Position numbers and translations under genes: made by a program. From assembly GCA_009823395.1 (NCBI GenBank), contig CM020501.1, forward strand, positions 11,485,861 to 11,549,860: a DNA stretch of 64,000 nt, in the 5' to 3' direction. Below the pieces are notes generated by a model. That model ran no database searches. It was not told where the DNA came from and saw only the letters and a program-made list of their open reading frames with translations. Numbering within the stretch: position 1 is the first letter of the stretch; each line of letters begins with the position of its first letter. This document shows positions 54,200-64,000 of this stretch, piece by piece. Source of the stretch: Thamnaconus septentrionalis (lineage: Eukaryota; Chordata; Actinopteri; Tetraodontiformes; Monacanthidae).

Positions 54200-57100
54200 C
54201 AAAGATGAAGATGAACATGAAGATGGGAACAAGTACAATGACATAATAGCAAAACAGACTGATTTTTGGTTAATTAGGTCCAATTCCATATTTGTTTTTG
54301 TATGTACTGTATATAAGATGAGTTGTGGCTTTTCTCTACTTACATACCTCTTTCCATTGCAATATATCATGTCCAAGTATGAATGTTTTGTGATATTGAC
54401 ACCAATTGCCAACACAGATGGTGTGAGGATTTTTTTTTAAATACCCCAAACAGTCATCAGCTGTTATCTAGAAGACTACACAGTAAGCAGAGTCCATGTA
54501 ATGTTGAAATTATTTCTATAAATGATAATTTGATCTGTATGACCTAAAAATGAACTTGGACTGTTCTATAGTTCTATAATAAAGACAATAATCTGAATAT
54601 TTAAGGCCCATGCCATCATATTTGGAAAGGTGCGTCACTGATGCTGAGAAAATTCCAAAAATAAACTTTTTACAACCAACATTACCAAATCCTGTGATGA
54701 AATGGCGCTGACAGGGTGGGAAGATGCATGACTACATAATGTGATGTAAAGCAAAAATGATCAGGTAGTGGAGGAGGAGGAATGGTCCAGACACTCATAA
54801 ATCTCTTCTGACTCACACAGCACTACAGCAGACGACAGGCTGCGGGAACTCCACAGTCTGGCACTCATTGCTATGCCATCAGAGCCCCATGAGAATACAG
54901 GATCCATTCTAATTTGGTAAAAGTCCTTGGAGAGTGTGAGGAGATGCTAATCAAATCTTCCACACAGTCAGAAGAGACGAAGCGGTGGTAATGTCCCAGA
55001 GAAATCTCATCTGAGCTTCCCTTTCTGTCCCAGTAGCACTGAACTAGTGTGGGAAAGTATTTTTTACCTGCATATGTCCTGAGAAGACGGGGTGATGGAT
55101 GTTCTGGAGGCTGTAGTTTGACCAGCTGTGGAGTTGCTGGCCTGAAAGAAAGAAACATGGCGTCAAAATCGCTTCTGTGTTGAAAACACTTCAGTGTGAC
55201 TGTGGGGTTTGGCATCGTTGGAATTTAACTTTCCAGGTATCGCATCATCAGAACGAAAGACTCAAGTAAGGGCATTTGAACCGACATGTTAGATTCCCGC
55301 AAAGCACCAACAGCACAGCAGTGACACCTAACAGCAACATGATTGTGTCTCTAGGTAAGAAGAAAGACATTGGTGGATGAAATTCCTTCAAACTGAGGTT
55401 ACAGAACCTCCTGCCACAGTGTTTGTGGCTATTCCCATTCCCTCAGAGGGGCAGAGCTTCGCGAAACCCACCTGATAGTGAAAAGACACTACAGGTTTTA
55501 TCGTAGAAAGGTTAATTTGAGATAACTGGACTGGTTTTGCAGTCTCAAGGACGTTTTTGTCTCATCCTAAAGGTTTCTTCAGTTCCTCTTCTTCAATGAA
55601 CTGAAGAAACCTTTCGGCTGAGAGGCCAAACATCCTTAAGTTAGCAGTCCTCAAAATCTTCTATTGGAGCCGAACGCCTCGTGGCTCATGGACTTGACTG
55701 GCTTTGTTCATGCACACTGTGCACTGGCACATCTCCTACTGCCTGGACAGCTGACACGCGCCTGTCCTGTTGACCTAGGAACAGTGCTCTGGGCCTTTTA
55801 TGCGCTCTGATGCTCAGCGGTTACCTTGGAGATGTTGCTGGATCGACTCCCCGAGCGCCCAGCGGCCTTCCTCCCCTGCAGCGAGAAGGGGAGACAGAAA
55901 ATCATTAGGAACACTCAGAGTTAAGAGAGGCTTTAATGGCACCTGACTGACTGGAGGTGGTGAGAGCAGAATGCTGGATATGTACATGTAAGGGCGGAGA
56001 GCAGGTATTTCGAATCCAAGAGGCCAGAATAAAGATGATTTCACAATTCATTAATTACAGACTGGAATTTCTACCCAACTGGCTGTTAACGTCCCTGCCG
56101 TGTCTCGCTCTGCGCTGATTGGTTGGAAGATCAGAAGTCACGACTGGCCAAGTGTCCTTGTTGTCGACCACGGCTAAAGCCAGACAATCCAATTAGCCGA
56201 TCACCCCGCGGAGAGTTCGCTGCAACGCGATGTGTCGCTATTTAAAGTCAACTAATAGCACTTTTTAGAACTTCCTAGAGCGACAATCACCTTGACCCGA
56301 CTGACTCTCAACTCAGCCGTCAGACATCACCTGCCTCCCGCGGTCGCCCACTGCCTCTCGCACAGGTTCAGGGAGAAAAGCGGCCGCTGTGAGCGTGGGA
56401 GCTGGTAAATCCGCGGCTGACAAAACAAAATCAAATCTAAGAAATATTCACAGGGTGTTTGAATCGCACATTTTCACTCAACCACACACAATTGGAAAAT
56501 GTCACTGCACAATTTAGTCAATATTTTTTTAACCTTGGTGCAAAATGTTTGAAATTATTAAAATCTAAAAGTAAAGGAAACGTAACAAAGGACGAGCTCG
56601 AAAACGAATCTCAAAGGCAGGAGGTCATATTGACCTTGCATCTGAATCACCAGCGTGAGTCACACTGATGCATCTATCTTTCCCTTTTCATACTGTATTA
56701 TAAGTGTGTCTGTGGAATAAATGTAAAATATTCTAGATGAGGCTGGTTTCAGAAGGGATGTTTGCTATGCCTGAAGTGGGTGGACGTCAACGATTCTGTG
56801 GTTTTTTTACACACCGGGTAAAAGTCAAGTAAGCTGCCCTGTGTGGGAGGGGCACCCACAGAGCGCACCAGTGCAAACCATCCAAAATAAACAAAAGAGA
56901 CAAGTGGAAGACCTCGACGTCTAAGCCGATCAAAGGATTTGCTGATTGCCAGCTTTAAAGAAGCGCCCATCACACAGTTCAAAACAGCAATCTGCAGAGT
57001 GCGGGTGATGTGACAGGAGGCAGAATCCACAGTTTTAACACTCGCTGTTTACTCTGTTTATATAAAGACAGCTTTTACATAATAGGAATGTCCTGCTCTG

Positions 57101-60100
57101 TGAAGCACTTTGTGCATTCGTGCTGTGAGGGGTGTTATATACGTAAATACACACTGACGTCGAAGCAGCAGAAATGAATGTGTCTTTTACTCTCAGTCCC
57201 AATCACGTCAATACAGAATTTCATATAATATTCACACGCACACACAAACACACAGTTAGTCACAACTGAGAGTCTGGTGTTGAAAATGAGTTCAGTGCAA
57301 AACACACCAAAGACAAGAGTCACAGTTTTGCCTCTGTCTGGCTTTTAGCTAAGCAGCACACAGGTGAAATGTCAATTATGTTGGGTGAAGTCAAAAGTAT
57401 TGAGTTGAGAGGAAGGAAGGAAAAAGGTTGTCTTTCTTCTCTAAAGCCATCACAAAGACAATCAGTAATATCGCACACTCTCGACTCAGAAACCTTTTGG
57501 TTGAACCCGACTGGCTGTTTGAAAGTAAATGACTAAACTGATGACTCACAAGGCCGAGCGACCTGCTGCGGTGAGAAAGCAACGGTGTGTGTGAGGAGGC
57601 TCACACGTGCGCGCCCCTTATCGTCTTAGGCTCCAAAAGACATGAGCACATCATACTAGTCCTTGCAGCCCTTCACTGGCTACCTCTGAGTTTTAGAATA
57701 GATTTTAAGATTTCACTGCTTGTCCTCAAAGCTTTAAATGGTCAGCCTTCAGCTTGAATTTCACAACTTTTAGTCCTTTATAAGCCTGATTGCTGCCTGA
57801 GATCCTCCAGGAAGGCCCTACTCTGCGTCCCAAAATCACGCCTTGCCTCAAAAGGTGACCGGGTTGTCTTCGCTGCGCAGCTCTGGAATTCACTGCCTAG
57901 GGATCTCAGGCAGGCAACTACATTGTCTGTTTTTAAATCGCTTCTTAAAACTCATTGGTTGGCTTTCACCTCTATTTTGTAACCTGTTTTAATGCCTTGG
58001 TTTTATTTTATTTTTTTTGATTGTTTTAATGTTGTCTCTCGGTTAATGGGGATGTCTGTTTCTCTTGTTTTATATATAAAGTTATTATTATTATTATTCC
58101 AACAGTCACAGCTTGGTTCCTTTAATTATAAGGGACTGTGATGTGTGACCGTTAATGATAACGGGATAAGCTCAACAAGGTTGTGGATGGAGTTTTCTCC
58201 AAGAGCTGCAGGAATCAACCGTGATAACGTCCACAACACGCTGTCACTGGATCAGTACCTTCCAAAGAGCAAATCTGAACCGTTTCCAAGGAAATACTTA
58301 GTCCATAGAACATTTAGGGTCACTTTTCTGTACCTCAGCCGACACCAACTTCCCCATGTGGTGGGCTAGGGCACTAAAATCCACCCATGTTGCATCTTTG
58401 AGGATTCTTCCTGATGCTTTTGATATCATTATAATCATAAATAATACAGTAGGTCAACAAATGGACACTCTTAAAAGAGATTACAGTTGCTACAGGTCTA
58501 AATGACTTTGACTCTACTTGAATTGTTCAGGAAAGTAAAATTCACTAGAAATGTTTTTTTCCAGTTGATGACATTGCCTGTAACAATAAGAGTAGAATGC
58601 TGCATAGGAGCCAAGGCAACATCAGAAATGACATATTTTTTGTATCACAGAAGCCTTCCAAATTAGAGTGGAGCAACAAGTTGCACTCTGTTTGTCACCA
58701 GATCAAAAGTGCGAATGAGTTCACTTCACAGACTACTGCACAAAGTGAGGCCGAGAGTCAGACGGTTTCCTGCAGCCAACCAGTCACACTTACAATCAGT
58801 CAACATAAAGTGCTGAGTGTGCGTTGAAAAATTAAAAATAAAAAATAAATACTGAATATATAATAAAAAAGAGCTGTGTCACCACTTACCCGCGCAGCTG
58901 TTTCTGTGCTGACACTCTGGCAGAGTCTGATGTGAGTCTCTGTGTGGACATGTGCACCATTCACTGCATGGGGGATTGGGGGGTGGGGGGGGGGTTTAGG
59001 TGATGCAGCATCGACCGAGGGCTGTGTCGCGATTCTGTACTCTGGCCTGCAGCTCAGAATAACTCCACTGTCACATTTAGTGCGGCAACCTTGAACCGCA
59101 GTGCTCACGTCTGGTCACATGCTTCACAGGTTCGCCCCCTCCTGAAAACGTTTCTCGATCAAAGATCTCCAGGGGCTTTTTTTCCCCACGATCAACCGTG
59201 TTCTCTTCCCTCGTTACTTCAAGGATCCCCTGTTAGGTCAGTGCCGAGGTTTTCTAACAATAGCATGTGTCTCGAGTCTGCAGACAGAACTCCACACAAA
59301 AAATATTTCATTCCTTTGGTTGCTCCAGGTTTCATAAAGTATGTGCTAAAACAAGTCATTTCTGGAAGATTCTGACTAATCCAACTAACTCAAATTAAAC
59401 TAAACGTAAATGTCATTACACACACTAGCTAATGACAAAGGTAACCACCCACAGCCCAAAGAACAAGTGCAATCTATATGAGTGTGGATGCACTTTCTAT
59501 TAGAGAGATTGGTACATCAGGCCCCAAATGTGTTGTTTTCTCGAGATTTCCAGGTTTTGGGATGAGCAAAACTCTGGAAAATCTCAATTTAGATTTACGG
59601 ATGATGAATAATCATCTGTAGGAGTTGAGAACTGAAAATGAATAATGGGGGAATGTGATAATGTATGTGAACTTTAAGTATAACTAGACAAGGAAGTTTC
59701 CTTTTGCATTACCGGAGAACCACTTAAAAGATGTGAAACAGAGTTTGTCGGGAGGAATAATGACAGAGGGTACGAGCTGCCGATAAACTTCATAGAAGGA
59801 GAAGAAAAAGAAGACGAGGAAGAAGTCTGAGTTGCTCATGCAAACTACCGGCAGCACGGGCACAATGTAGCTATACATAGAAGCCTGCAGTGTAAACAGA
59901 GAAGTTGTCAGTCTCACTTATTCGCAGAGATTAAACCAAGAACAGCTCTGTTAAATCCCTCCACTGGCCCAACAAGCGACTAAGTTCTCTGTTTAAAGTC
60001 AAAATGGGGAAACACACAAAACATTGTTGTGAATTTGACTCTTGGTCATTCTTAAGGTTCCCAACTGAGACTTAATCTTTGATTTGCAAAATCAAAACAA

Positions 60101-61232
60101 AGGGGATGCCTGACGCGTTCCACTGTTGGTGAATACAACACTTCAAAATACAAATGAGGTAATCAATACTGAGAGTGATTTCAATAAGCAATAAATAATA
60201 AATACACAGAGCAGATCTTCTTCAACCTTTCACTGAAACAGCTGTCAGATATTTTGATACTTTTCAATCCAAAAAGTGTTCAGACACATTTTTTTAACAA
60301 TCTAAACGTACTCAATGGAGAAGTTTTTTTTGGGGGGGTAAAATATTTGAATAGGTGATCGACAGACTGAGGCGATAAAATAAACGGTAAAGTTTTCACC
60401 TAAAGCAACACTTAATGTGTCTGTCATCCTCTCACTCATCAATCACACAAGCACGTAATCTTGTTATTTCCCAGAAGCAAAGCACAACAACCTTTTTGTG
60501 GCGACAGAGAAAATTTATTTCAGTCAGTGGAAGCCACACGCTTACAGCTTTACTTCGCTCTATCTCCCTTTACTGTAGCTGCCCGAGCGCAGAGCTGAGC
60601 GCTCCAGTTGCTCCTTGATGCCACACTTTTCTCCTCCTTTCCCTTGTTGTGAATCAAAACACTGCGTGATGTAAGAAAGAACATTGGAAAACACGGGCCT
60701 TTAGCCGCGCTAATCTCCCTCCGGTGGTGCAACATGTTGTGACGTGGATGTGGCATTTCCCGGCATTCGCCGGCGACCTTTGCTGTCTTTGGTTGGATCT
60801 GTGAAAACCTGTTGAGCGACCGTCGACCGCACAGTTTTAAACGGCAACGTGATGGATGCACTGCTGCCTGCTCGCGGTCTGTGTGAAGAGCGAAAAGGAA
60901 AGATTGTGGTGTAGAACAACAGGAAGTCTCTCCCTCTGCCTCACACACACACACAGAAAACTTTCCCTACTGTCTTCAGGGTCAGAGAAGAAAAATGAAT
61001 AAAGACTTTTTGATATCTACAGCTCATGTCAAACGTCTCAAACAGTCAATTAATCACTTCAACAACTTAACCATCACATGTAATGATGCTATTCTAATCG
61101 TACTTTTTTTTTTTTTTAGAATAAATAAATGAATAAAAACCTGACCTCAGAGTTGTCTTTGGAGGATGGAGCGCTCTTGCTGTTGCCGGCTGTCTCCCTG
61201 GTCGGAACCACAGTGATCTGTTGTATCGGCAT
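50146..61232 (-). CDS. marchf1: marchf1, RING-CH membrane E3 ubiquitin ligase
   Basis: Constitutive exons (minus): 61232-61146, 55875-55825, 55141-55068, 52531-52351, 52236-52092, 50465-50146. They join in frame (phases 0, 0, 2, 0, 1) to 285 residues, against 289 for human MARCHF1. An 840-bp cassette (54128-53289) would give 565 residues. Order: MPIQQI-type N-terminus, SRSSNISK and SSQDIC motifs, RING-CH, two membrane helices, cytoplasmic tail. Choice of MARCHF1 over the close paralogue MARCHF8 rests on [21 protein letters not shown] and GVLEWPFW, plus tma16 adjacency; [13 protein letters not shown] is MARCHF8-like. In mammals the enzyme sits in endosomal membranes and ubiquitinates MHC class II and CD86. 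Confidence 0.92.
52092..52236 (-). CDS. marchf1: marchf1 exon: first membrane helix
   Basis: Encodes [18 protein letters not shown], then the hydrophobic [17 protein letters not shown] helix and [12 protein letters not shown]. Acceptor CTCCTCCAG before 52236, donor GTCAGT after 52092, phase 1 out. Confidence 0.93.
52351..52531 (-). CDS. marchf1: marchf1 RING-CH catalytic exon
   Basis: Encodes [51 protein letters not shown] and [10 protein letters not shown]. It carries every C4HC3 zinc ligand except the first Cys, which comes from the preceding exon (C-R-I-C split across the junction). An additional Cys in DSECPL, where human has DEESPL, is not a predicted ligand. The acceptor is TGTAG, directly preceded by a TG repeat. 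Phase 2 in, phase 0 out. Confidence 0.95.
52534..52560. repeat. (CA)13, TG repeat at the RING exon acceptor
   Basis: On the gene strand this is a TG tract ending at the TAG acceptor of the RING-CH exon. A T-run (rich in U in RNA) lies just upstream of it. Confidence 0.96.
53167..53218. repeat. (GATA)13 microsatellite
   Basis: Near-perfect GATA units in the marchf1 intron, about 65 bp past the cassette-exon donor. Confidence 0.96.
53289..54128 (-). CDS. marchf1: marchf1 cassette exon (long isoform)
   Basis: 840 bp, open throughout, phase 2 on both sides, so it can be included or skipped without changing the frame. Acceptor TTCGCTCAG before 54128, donor GTCAGT after 53289. It encodes a charged, Ser-rich, probably disordered region: a basic [11 protein letters not shown] cluster near the start, many R-S and E-R pairs ([17 protein letters not shown]), and an end SDDSELEVC that supplies the first zinc Cys. 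Long isoforms of MARCHF1 and MARCHF8 with large inserts before the RING are known. The C+G-rich codon use makes the opposite strand open as well; those frames are shadows. Confidence 0.82.
54162..54197. repeat. (CA)18, TG repeat upstream of cassette acceptor
   Basis: On the gene strand this is a TG tract ending about 33 nt before the cassette-exon acceptor. Confidence 0.96.
55068..55141 (-). CDS. marchf1: marchf1 exon upstream of the RING
   Basis: 74 bp between TTTCTTTCAG and GTAAAA. Encodes [10 protein letters not shown], then [13 protein letters not shown], with the last two bases starting the Arg of C-R-I-C. Human MARCHF1 has STQDIC and MARCHF8 has SSQDIC at this position. Phase 0 in, phase 2 out. 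Confidence 0.88.
55547..55637. repeat. foldback repeat (hairpin)
   Basis: Inverted arms of about 39 bp around a 12-nt loop (55586-55597). The inner 17 bp (55569-55585 and 55598-55614, AAAGGTTTCTTCAGTTC) pair perfectly. The outer arms are imperfect (AAGGACGTTT against AAGGATGTTT). This resembles a dispersed foldback sequence that is very common in fish genomes. Located in a marchf1 intron. Confidence 0.85.
55825..55875 (-). CDS. marchf1: marchf1 exon with SSNISK motif
   Basis: 51 bp, phase 0 at both ends, acceptor CGCTGCAG before 55875, donor GTAACC after 55825. Encodes [17 protein letters not shown]; human MARCHF1 has [12 protein letters not shown]. Confidence 0.88.
57654..58098 (+). mobile_element. 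LINE 3' end, L2/CR1-like, degenerate
   Basis: Plus-strand translation contains [15 protein letters not shown] and LVLKALNG, later [13 protein letters not shown] and FKSLLKTHW. This is the conserved C-terminal end of reverse transcriptases of L2/CR1-type non-LTR retrotransposons. Stop codons and frameshifts interrupt it, and it ends in a (TTA)n tail (58083-58098), as expected for 5'-truncated copies. Inactive. Confidence 0.8.
58890..58963 (-). CDS. possible alternative 5' exon of marchf1
   Basis: 74 bp between CATGCAG and GTAAGT. In the frame that leaves in phase 0 (as needed for the 55875 exon) it reads [20 protein letters not shown], then TAAR. The CQSVSTET part weakly resembles ASQTSTLNE, which precedes [12 protein letters not shown] in the human short MARCHF1 form. 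It needs an upstream exon ending in phase 1, which I could not find. The good splice sites are seen; the gene assignment is inference. Confidence 0.35.
61146..61232 (-). CDS. marchf1: marchf1 first coding exon
   Basis: 29 codons, [16 protein letters not shown] to SSKDNSE, ending in phase 0 before [19 protein letters not shown] aligns with the start MPLHQISAIPSQD of MARCHF8. The Met at 61232 has A at -3. The surrounding region (61.15-61.7 kb) is CpG-rich and promoter-like, supporting a first exon. Confidence 0.75.
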
Positions 61233-61700
61233 GCTGCTGTTTCCAGGCAACGTTCCCGCTGCCGCCGCCGCTGCCTCGCTACTCCCTCAGCATTCCCAGG
61301 GCGCTCCCCGTCCTCCGATCGCCGCAATCTCCTGTCCCATCCGCCGGCTGCTTCTGGTTTTTCCCTCTCTGTGTATTTTCACCCCACCCTGAAGCTCCCC
61401 TCTTACCCCTGGTGCCGCCCTCCCTCCCCCCCCCACCCACTGGCGGGTGGCTGTGCCTCGCGTGGAGCGGAGACGGAACAGGATCAGGTCACCGTGGCAA
61501 CGGCAACCAGGCAGCAGCTCCGGAGACGCTGGGGTGTGAAGTACTCGCTGACAAGTGGGACACCAGCTCCAGTCGGTGCGCTCCACCTTCCCGACCACCC
61601 CCTCCTCCGCCCTCGGCCCCCCCTCCTCCCACTGGCCTCCAGCTGGGAGCCGGAGACGGTCGAGATGGAGGCTGATGATGAGCGCGCTTCACAGCGTCGG

Positions 61701-61704
61701 TCTG

Positions 61705-61760
<56 letters not shown>
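61701..61760. repeat. compound (TGTC)n(TG)n microsatellite
   Basis: About seven TGTC units run directly into about fourteen TG units, roughly 0.5 kb upstream of the marchf1 first exon on the gene strand. Confidence 0.95.
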
Positions 61761-61764
<4 letters not shown>

Positions 61765-61942
61765 TGCGCGCATGTGTTGGATTCTGGAAAAGGGTGGGGC
61801 CTGGATTTTGCCATGCACGCTGCCATAATAGGCATTCAGTCTGCTAGGATTAGGGCTTAGACTAACCTCAATCTCGTCCTCTGAGCAGTGGCGCTGCTAA
61901 TAAGCTTACACAACCTGTGCACATGGACAGCAGCGCCGCGCA

Positions 61943-61945
<3 letters not shown>

Positions 61946-61977
<32 letters not shown>
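61946..61977. repeat. (CA)16 microsatellite
   Basis: Pure CA run in the marchf1 5' flank. Confidence 0.95.
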
Positions 61978-61982
<5 letters not shown>

Positions 61983-62491
61983 GTGGAGTCACCCCCGTGT
62001 CACTTCTCTGCGATGGTTGGTCGCTCTCATGCCAAAAAGAAAACAAACAAACACTACAAAATAAAGGTGCGAGGAACCTGTACAGTGGACACAATATCAA
62101 ATAATGTCTATCTGTCATTTTGGTGGTCTACAGAATGCTTAAAGGTCCTGTATTGTGCCAAATTCCCTTTGCCAGAGTGTTTTAGCATCATCCTGGCGTC
62201 ACAATGTCAATATGTGAACAGCGCGATGAAGAGGAGCATTCAAACTGCAGGAGAAGCAGGAGATTCACTGATCACACATTTGTGTTTGTGATTTTACAGT
62301 TAATCACTGTGCCAGAGGACAGAATGTGAGGCAGCAAGAGCTTAAACTTGAAGTTCAGAGAGTTGTTGCAACACTCACTGGGCAGATATGATTTGATTTC
62401 TAATCCAATCTGTGCCTCTACTTCTTCATCAGAGACAAACACAGTTCTGGAAATCAGTTGTGCAAATTGCGTCATCATAAATTGATAATGA

Positions 62492-63367
62492 CTGTGCGTT
62501 TACATGCAGAGCTTAATCAGACTAAGCAATAATTCGGTTTTCTCGTCCAATCGGAGTTCTCACCTTGTCCCCTTATACATGCAGTTGAGAAATTCGAATT
62601 ATTGACGGGAACATGTCCTCCTTAAACGGCAGACAAGAACGTCGTTAGCTGTTGGAGGGCTACAACAATGCTACGCTTTGTGCCATCGCTACGGACCCGA
62701 AACTCTCGTTCTTGTTGGATGCGGGTTCGGAGCAGACTGGTGGGAGAGTTTGTATACAGGTTTTGCAAAGGAACGCTGTCTTCAGTTATACACACGCTCA
62801 TTGATGTGCCGACCGTGGAGGAAGCTTGTGCCACTGCACGCCGTTTCCAGCAGAACAACAGCGAAATTACCAAAATAAAAACAAATGAGAAAAACATCTT
62901 TTTGGTGTGCTTTTATTTAGAAAGTTAAATTTCTTCTAGCTTACAAAAAATGTGAACGAAAAGTTAGAAATATAAATACGAACGAATACGTATTTGTTCC
63001 GGGGTGCGCAAAACCGGAGCCCTGCACTTGCTGCGCTACCTTTTTAAAAAGGTCTCCGTTGCGCGTTATTTTAATATGTCCATCTCTTTTAGAAGAGAAA
63101 GCAACACCCGGGTCTCATCCTTCCTCCCAATGTGAACATTCGTATTCGCGTTTGCCAGGTTGTTTTGCACCGTCTGTTTTGTTAGACGATGTAGTTCTGC
63201 GGTCATGAGTCGCGAGAGGGAGGCGTGACGCGTGCGCACTCGCATCGTCCAGTTAAAAGTCCGACTAAGGCGTATACATGGCAGATTCCAATCGGAGTTC
63301 TCAAATTCCGATCATAATCGGACTAAGGCAATAATTCAAATTTCTCTAGTGCCATGTAAACGCACAG
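62492..63367. mobile_element. 0.88-kb DNA transposon-like element with 15-bp TIRs
   Basis: CTGTGCGTTTACATG at 62492-62506 is perfectly inverted at 63353-63367. Subterminal motifs of the type AATCGGACTAAGGCAATAATTC and CCAATCGGAGTTCTC occur at both ends in direct orientation. A 66-91-codon frame in the middle is open on both strands but matches nothing I recognise. The superfamily is uncertain (target duplication not clear); the TTTACATG ends resemble PIF/Harbinger-like fish MITEs. Confidence 0.75.
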
Positions 63368-63637
63368 AGAGGGTTGTTTTTATGTTTGCTTGTTTCTTCA
63401 CGTTTTCCTGGAGAGCTACAAAGTGTTGTGGATAATTAATAGTGTAGTTGTGCTGAAGTACATGATCAGAACCCTTTTTTCTAGACACACACACACACGC
63501 ACGCACACACACACATTATTGGATTTTCTATCCCCTTTATATTTTTATGGTGACTCAAAACATTTTGGCAGCTGGTTAGAAGCCTCAGCACCTTTACTTT
63601 CCTGCATGAAGGTGACCCAAATTTTTGTCCTACTTCG

Positions 63638-63638
<1 letters not shown>

Positions 63639-63688
<50 letters not shown>
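63639..63688. repeat. (CA)25 microsatellite
   Basis: Pure CA run; a second, interrupted CA/CG tract lies at 63485-63515. Confidence 0.96.
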
Positions 63689-63689
<1 letters not shown>

Positions 63690-64000
63690 CACCACCACAA
63701 GCCCACCCAACTGCTTATGGTGTATGTGTGTGTGAAAGAAAGAGCACAGGCAGATGCAGAAATACTCCATTCCAGGAAGAGAAACGCCCCACATCAGAAA
63801 AAACATCCTCATTAACATTTATTCTCCAACAAGTTTCAACAACATGTACATACACACATACAATCACACACCTGCATATAGAGAGAGCCCCATTAACAAT
63901 AAAGTTTAAACTGATCTACCTTGAACTTCTTGAACTTACTTGAAACTTTTTCCTGCAAGCATGCAACAGAAAGCTGCAGAGTGCGAAAGAGGACGGGGGA

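Larger units (their letters stand above)
55876..61145. other. marchf1 first intron
   Basis: 5.3 kb containing a LINE 3' fragment (57654-58098), a possible alternative exon (58890-58963), a G-run near 58976-58995, and otherwise undistinguished sequence. The 134-codon minus-strand frame near 60550-60954 shows no recognisable motif. Confidence 0.55.
61233..64000. other. 5' flank of marchf1
   Basis: A GC-rich promoter-like segment to about 61.7 kb, then simple repeats and a TIR-bounded transposon (62492-63367). Open frames in the GC-rich part, in both directions, lack motifs and splice support. Confidence 0.5.

Noticed and set aside
60550..60954. 134-codon minus-strand frame upstream in marchf1 intron
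   Set aside because: No motif, starts in a CA run, and no donor in a phase that fits the next marchf1 exon was found.

Overview
The window is vertebrate genomic DNA, almost certainly from a ray-finned (teleost) fish. It has split genes with GT-AG introns, very long (CA)n tracts, hAT-type MITEs and fish-like versions of conserved vertebrate proteins. There is no prokaryotic, viral or organellar gene content. Most of the sequence is intron or intergenic DNA. I recognise four genes by protein similarity plus matching splice sites and phases.

Layout. About 1-33.9 kb, minus strand: the 5' half of fbxw7, the substrate receptor of an SCF ubiquitin ligase. Present are the gamma-isoform first exon (2421-2594), two alpha-isoform N-terminal exons (9248-9808 and 10329-10580), and an upstream phase-compatible exon (14284-14433) that would add 73 residues before the alpha start. 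A CpG-rich block with a consensus CRE at 33.3-33.95 kb may be the distal promoter. The shared F-box and WD40 exons lie beyond base 1. About 40.6-44.5 kb, minus: tmem154, a single-pass membrane protein, seven exons plus a weak terminal exon. 46.9-48.8 kb, plus: tma16, a complete seven-exon ribosome-biogenesis factor. 50.1-61.2 kb, minus: marchf1, a RING-CH membrane ubiquitin ligase, with six constitutive exons and one 840-bp cassette exon.

Gene relationships. tmem154 and tma16 are divergent (about 2.4 kb apart); tma16 and marchf1 converge tail to tail. fbxw7 next to tmem154, and tma16 next to marchf1, are both pairs known in human, where the two pairs lie about 10 Mb apart on chromosome 4. Here all four are contiguous. 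Two of the genes encode ubiquitin-ligase components, but nothing suggests a functional cluster.

Repeats. There are four CA tracts longer than 120 bp between 13.7 and 31.1 kb; several hAT-like MITEs; a solo LTR with perfect 5-bp target duplications nested inside one hAT element; an L2/CR1-like LINE 3' end; and a 0.87-kb element with 15-bp perfect terminal inverted repeats. Microsatellites sit directly at splice sites in tmem154 and marchf1. I found no undescribed multi-gene system. The most interesting observations are the alternative N-terminal exons of fbxw7 and the marchf1 cassette exon, which preserves the first zinc ligand of the RING-CH domain and is bracketed by simple repeats.
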